This document shows, in pieces, positions 60,357-64,000 of a DNA stretch of 64,000 bases; positions within the stretch are counted from its first letter, which is position 1; each line of letters starts with the position of its first letter. The notes beneath the pieces were generated by a model. It ran no database searches and had not been told where the DNA came from. It was given only the letters and a program-made list of their open reading frames with translations. Source of the stretch: Acinetobacter sp. XH1741 (GTDB lineage: Bacteria; Pseudomonadota; Gammaproteobacteria; Pseudomonadales; Moraxellaceae). The position numbers were made by a program, and so were the translations under genes. The stretch spans positions 1,674,001 to 1,738,000 of the forward strand of contig NZ_CP157428.1 in assembly GCF_041021895.1 (NCBI RefSeq), given 5' to 3'.

Positions 60357-62021
60357 TTAAGCAGAGGCTTTTGTGAGCTCTACAGTTTCTACTTGCTGAT
60401 CTTGTTGTTCGCCCAAAGTATGTTTGGCTGGAATATATGACATCGCACGTTCAGCGAGTGCTGTAATGGTTAGACTTGGATTAACCCCTAAATTAGCACC
60501 TAACATTGAACCATCTACAACATATAAGTTTTTATAGTTAAAGACACGGTTTTGTCCATCGACTACGCCTTGTTCGGGGCTAGAAGCTATGGCACAGCCA
60601 CCCATACAGTGAGCGGTAAAAGGCACATTAAACAAAATTTCGGTAATGGTGGTTATTGGATGCCCATTAAACATTTTGGCTACTTTTTCAGTAAAGGTAT
60701 TGGCCTGTGGAATATAAACAGGCAGTTTTTTACCTTCGCTCGATAACACCTTGCCAAAAGGCCAGAACCAATTGCGTTTCAAGCGCATATTAATAGACGC
60801 ATCTGCTGTTTGCATCACCAAGAAAATTAAGGTTTGGCGTGCAAAACCGACAGGGTTCGTCATGCGAAGAAATATAAAAGGATGGCTCAGAAATGCCCAT
60901 AACCAAAAGAAAATACGTGTCCAACCCGGTTTGCCTTTTGCCATGTAGGTACACATAAGGCCCATGGCATCTGAGCCAGTTTGGTAACGCGTTGCTTCAA
61001 TGTGAGTGTCATGGTCGATGTAAATACTTGAACCAATGGCAACTCCTTTACTCATGTCGACATCTTTACCAAAAAAGCGAACCCCTAAAATAGACTCGGC
61101 ATTGGTACGTACTCGGTTGCCCAAGTCATCAGAAATATTAGGGAGAGAACCAGACTGTTTTAAACGGAACAACATCTCTTGGGTACCCAAAGAAGATGCC
61201 GAGAAAATTACATTGCGTACGCGCCATGTACGACGCTGTTTGTTAAACCATGAACTTGAGCATTCAGTTGTGACTTCATAACCATCACTGCCATCGGCTT
61301 TGCCATTGAGAGGCTTAACATCAACCACTTTGGTTTCTTCGTAAACTTTGGCGCCATTTTTTTCAGCAAAGTATAAATAGTTTTTATCGAGCGTATTTTT
61401 TGCGTTATGTTTACAACCCGTCATGCAGCCGCCACATGCAGTACATGTTCCGCGGTCTGGACCTTCGCCGTTAAAATAAGGGTCTGGGTAGGTCTTTCCG
61501 CCTTGTTCGCCTTCGGGTGGAAAGAAGGTTGCAACACGAGTCGGTTTAAAGGTATGTCCAACACCAACTGCTTCACCCATTTTCTTTAGCATATGGTCGG
61601 CAGGACCTAAAATTTTATTATCAGTTACCCCGAGCATACGTTCGGCTTCAGCATAGTGCTGTGGCATTTCATTTTTCCAGTCTGCCGCATCTGCCCATGT
61701 GCCTTCGTCCCAAATATGTTCAGGTGGAACAAGCAGGGTGTTGGCATAGGTAATTGAACCCCCACCTACAGCATTCCCGCAAATAATGGTGACATGGCGG
61801 AAAAAACGCATATTAAAATAACCGAAAAGTTTCATGCCCGGACGCCAAATCCAGCGACGGGTATTCCAGTTGTTTTTAGCAAAATCTTCAGCTTTCCAGC
61901 GACGGCCCATTTCCATTACGGCAACCGAATAGCCTTTTTCGGTCAGACGGCAGGCAGAAACACTACCACCAAAACCTGAACCAATAATGAGGTAATCATA
62001 GTCATAATTGTTTGTTGTCAT
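60357..62021 (-). CDS. GMC-family FAD oxidoreductase (cholesterol-oxidase-like)
   Basis: 554 residues. FAD-binding motif DYLIIGSGFGGSVSACRL at residues 9-26, then GNAVGGGSITYANTLLVPPE (flavin attachment and substrate region), a Cys-rich insert GTCTACGGCMTGCKHNAKNT at about 190-210, and the C-terminal HCMGGCAIASSPEQGVVDGQ and GANLGVNPSLTITALAERAM. The Cys insert (CTACGGCMTGC) is ferredoxin-like in spacing and is shared by the cholesterol-oxidase-like group. It probably oxidises a sterol-like or long-chain alcohol. Its gene is followed on the same strand by hydrolase, SDR and monooxygenase genes. Confidence 0.85.
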   Translation of the reverse strand: MTTNNYDYDYLIIGSGFGGSVSACRLTEKGYSVAVMEMGRRWKAEDFAKNNWNTRRWIWRPGMKLFGYFNMRFFRHVTIICGNAVGGGSITYANTLLVPPEHIWDEGTWADAADWKNEMPQHYAEAERMLGVTDNKILGPADHMLKKMGEAVGVGHTFKPTRVATFFPPEGEQGGKTYPDPYFNGEGPDRGTCTACGGCMTGCKHNAKNTLDKNYLYFAEKNGAKVYEETKVVDVKPLNGKADGSDGYEVTTECSSSWFNKQRRTWRVRNVIFSASSLGTQEMLFRLKQSGSLPNISDDLGNRVRTNAESILGVRFFGKDVDMSKGVAIGSSIYIDHDTHIEATRYQTGSDAMGLMCTYMAKGKPGWTRIFFWLWAFLSHPFIFLRMTNPVGFARQTLIFLVMQTADASINMRLKRNWFWPFGKVLSSEGKKLPVYIPQANTFTEKVAKMFNGHPITTITEILFNVPFTAHCMGGCAIASSPEQGVVDGQNRVFNYKNLYVVDGSMLGANLGVNPSLTITALAERAMSYIPAKHTLGEQQDQQVETVELTKASA

Positions 62022-62049
62022 GACGAAGGCTCCTGTCTAGTGATATTTT

Positions 62050-62943
62050 TTATATTGACTGTGTATGTTTATTAATGAATTGCCTAATGCGCTCAATTGA
62101 GTCATCAGATTCCTTTAGTATACCTGCATGAAATTGAAAAACATGTCCGACGTGGTCATAAATCCTAAAGTTCGTCGGAATACCATGTTTTTCAGTTTGT
62201 TCAGTAAGACGTTTTGCATCGTCTAATAAAACTTCTTCGGTGCCGACATGAATCAAAACAGGCGGTAATCCAGTCAAGTCCGCATAGAGTGGAGAGCAGG
62301 TTTGATCAGTGAATGATTTTTGCCCGCAATAGTTTTTTGCACACCAAGCTAACCAGTCTTCTGACAGCATTGCATCTTGACCAGCATGAGTTTTTATACT
62401 GCTTCCAGAGAGACTTAAGTCAACCCAAGGTGAAAGTAAAACTAACGCCGCGGGTAAGGGTAAACCACTATCTCGAATAGCCATTGCCGTGCTTAAGCTT
62501 AATCCACCGCCCGCAGAATCCCCAGCAATCACGAGTTTTTTCGGGTCCTGTCCTTGAGCGAGAAGTGCTTTATAAACTGCTATAACATCTTCAGTAGCAG
62601 CAGGGCTTGTGTGCTCTGGAGCTAGGCGATATTCAGGTAACCAGACTTGTGCCTGAGCTGCGTGACCGATTTGAGCCGCAAGCTTGGTATGACTTTTTGA
62701 ACTACCCACAACATAGCCACCCCCATGTAAATACAAAATGCCCAATTCTGATTGAGTCGTTTTGGGTTGAATATGAACTATCGGTACTTGAGCAATCGTT
62801 TGCTTTTTTGTTTTATAGCCACGTGGTCCAAGCACAATAGCACTGGCCGCATCGCTACAAAAACGTTGTAGCTTCAATGGCGTTCTAGGCGATAAAGCTG
62901 GACGTAGCGTAGTACGAATGGTCCATGCGAGAAGCTGCTTCAT
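62050..62943 (-). CDS. Alpha/beta hydrolase of the hormone-sensitive-lipase group
   Basis: 297 residues. The oxyanion motif LYLHGGGYVVGSSKSH is at about residues 72-87 and the nucleophile motif VIAGDSAGGGLSLSTAM (GDSAGG) at about 139-155. The late Asp/His pair is near VGTEEVLLDD and YDHVGHVFQFH. Such esterases cut short- to medium-chain esters. In this context it may hydrolyse the ester formed by the monooxygenase encoded at the window edge (Baeyer-Villiger-type chemistry); this is inference. Confidence 0.88.
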   Translation of the reverse strand: MKQLLAWTIRTTLRPALSPRTPLKLQRFCSDAASAIVLGPRGYKTKKQTIAQVPIVHIQPKTTQSELGILYLHGGGYVVGSSKSHTKLAAQIGHAAQAQVWLPEYRLAPEHTSPAATEDVIAVYKALLAQGQDPKKLVIAGDSAGGGLSLSTAMAIRDSGLPLPAALVLLSPWVDLSLSGSSIKTHAGQDAMLSEDWLAWCAKNYCGQKSFTDQTCSPLYADLTGLPPVLIHVGTEEVLLDDAKRLTEQTEKHGIPTNFRIYDHVGHVFQFHAGILKESDDSIERIRQFINKHTQSI

Positions 62944-63014
62944 AATAATGACTCACACTAAGCATGTGATTAAGTCAGCATCTCTCAAACTTAAGAGCAT
63001 ACTGACCGCTATTG

Positions 63015-63869
63015 TTATTTTGCTGATTTGTTGAGTAGACGAGTTTGTAGGGCAGTCGCCGTTGCGAAAATCTTTTGATAACCCTGTGGAAGAATACGTT
63101 GAATCACATCAATGGCTTTCGCATCGGCTCCAATAAGTAAGCGGCGGCGGTCTTTACGAACAGCCTCTAAAATTTGTTGAGCGGCATCATCGGCTGGAGT
63201 GCGAAGTAATTTATCGAAAGCATCCTGACTTTTTAGGGGGTCCATTCCTAAAGACTGAACGCTATTATTCATTCGGGCAGCTTTGGCAATATTGGTACGA
63301 ATACCACCCGGATGCACACAGGTTGCACTCACCCCAGCGTTTTGCATATCGAGTTCTTGGCGTAGAGACTCGGTAAAGCCACGAACGGCAAATTTACTGG
63401 CGTTATAAGCACTTTGGGTCGGTTGAGCTGTTAAGCCAAACATGCTGGAAATATTAATAATATGCCCATCACCACTTTGTTTTAAGTAAGGCAAAAATTC
63501 TTTGGTGCCATAAACCACGCCCCAAAAATTAATACCAATCAGCCATTCAAGGTCTTCATAGCTCACACCTTCAGCCGTGCTACCAATTGCGACACCGGCA
63601 TTGTTAAAAATTAAATTAACTTGACCATGCTCATCTACAACGGCTTTTGCCCAAGTCGCAATCTCATCACGTTTAGCGACATCAACTTTTTGAGTGGTCA
63701 CTTTGACGGAATAGGGCGCTAACAGCTCGGCTGTTTTAGCTAGACCTGTTTCACTGATATCGGAAAGCGCCAGATGGCAACCTTGTTTGGCCAGTGCAAT
63801 AGCAAGTGCTTGTCCAATCCCAGAACCTGCACCTGTTACAGCTGCGACTTTATTTTTAAAAGACTTCAT
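63015..63869 (-). CDS. Short-chain dehydrogenase/reductase (SDR)
   Basis: 284 residues. Classical SDR motifs: AAVTGAGSGIGQALAIALAK (cofactor binding), NLIFNNAGVAIG, INISSMFGL (Ser) and SAYNASKFAVRGF (Tyr-x3-Lys). The extended C-terminus with KDRRRLLIGADAKAIDVIQR is typical of SDR proteins that sit beside flavin monooxygenases. It likely interconverts an alcohol and the ketone used by the neighbouring monooxygenase. Confidence 0.9.
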   Translation of the reverse strand: MKSFKNKVAAVTGAGSGIGQALAIALAKQGCHLALSDISETGLAKTAELLAPYSVKVTTQKVDVAKRDEIATWAKAVVDEHGQVNLIFNNAGVAIGSTAEGVSYEDLEWLIGINFWGVVYGTKEFLPYLKQSGDGHIINISSMFGLTAQPTQSAYNASKFAVRGFTESLRQELDMQNAGVSATCVHPGGIRTNIAKAARMNNSVQSLGMDPLKSQDAFDKLLRTPADDAAQQILEAVRKDRRRLLIGADAKAIDVIQRILPQGYQKIFATATALQTRLLNKSAK

Positions 63870-63913
63870 AAAATTCTCCTTTTATTTTTCTCATTTCCTA
63901 TGGTGAAGCTTTA

Positions 63914-64000
63914 TTAAGAAATAGCCGAAACTTGAGTGTAATTTTCAATATCGAAGCGGCGAGTACGTTGACGATATTCAAGGGTAAAACCTGGCCAGTT
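63914..64000 (-). CDS. C-terminal end of a flavin-containing monooxygenase (cut by window)
   Basis: 28 codons before a double TAA. The text WPGFTLEYRQRTRRFDIENY resembles the C-terminus of FAD/NAD(P) monooxygenases of the Baeyer-Villiger/AlmA/EthA group. It heads the minus-strand run with the SDR, hydrolase and GMC genes. Confidence 0.6.
   Translation of the reverse strand, partial: NWPGFTLEYRQRTRRFDIENYTQVSAIS

Overview
The window is a chromosomal segment of an Acinetobacter, most likely of the A. baumannii/calcoaceticus complex. The basis is the low GC content, the VgrG/Rhs architecture, and a hydroxycinnamate (hca) and vanillate (van) gene order matching what I recall for Acinetobacter baylyi ADP1. 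No tRNA, rRNA, CRISPR array or transposase was seen. Gene names rest on reading the translations; no database search was run.

Region 1 (1-3.7 kb): the 3' part of a MetQ-type lipoprotein gene, an exported ParB-like-fold lipoprotein, then a strongly structured untranslated locus with its own sigma70-like promoter (about 2651-2920, a candidate small RNA) followed by two alternative terminator hairpins and a TetR gene.

Region 2 (3.7-23.2 kb): an AT-rich accessory island of polymorphic-toxin modules. Rhs locus 1 (4518-9686) encodes a Sec-exported YD-repeat protein with an unrecognised tip and a small membrane-anchored candidate immunity protein. A 61-bp direct repeat of the TetR 3' end (3649-3709 and 10277-10337) flanks it, and decayed pieces of a glycine-zipper/zinc-ribbon gene lie next to the right copy. 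Then come a second TetR gene, a VgrG with a long C-terminal extension (type VI secretion spike), a second Rhs protein with a glycine-rich tip, a two-helix membrane protein and a Sel1-repeat periplasmic protein (immunity candidates), and the last codons of a lost toxin followed by two tandem paralogous lipoproteins (orphan immunity candidates). A secreted small protein and the intact zinc-ribbon gene close the island.

Region 3 (23.6-36.9 kb): an amine and amino-acid utilisation cluster. It holds three APC permeases, a PuuB-like FAD oxidase, a PatD-like aldehyde dehydrogenase, a tandem SnoaL-like protein, a soluble dCache-domain sensor, GntR and Lrp regulators, and a translationally coupled astC-astA pair with no astD, astB or astE.

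Region 4 (37-57.8 kb): aromatic-acid catabolism. A coniferyl-aldehyde dehydrogenase gene and a divergent AraC gene precede hcaA-G (minus strand), which degrades chlorogenate, caffeate, coumarate and ferulate via CoA thioesters. hcaA-G is divergent from hcaK-hcaR. Next are vanR, vanAB and divergent vanK-vanP for vanillate demethylation. Two inverted copies of a 16-bp site lie between hcaA and hcaK. Four GGATCC-centred palindromes, matching the VanR operator known from Caulobacter, lie between vanA and vanK.

Region 5 (58-64 kb): an OsmC-YcaO fusion protein, then a minus-strand group comprising a GMC oxidoreductase, an HSL-type alpha/beta hydrolase, a short-chain dehydrogenase and the 3' end of a flavin monooxygenase, probably a lipid, ketone or alkane oxidation cluster that continues beyond the window.
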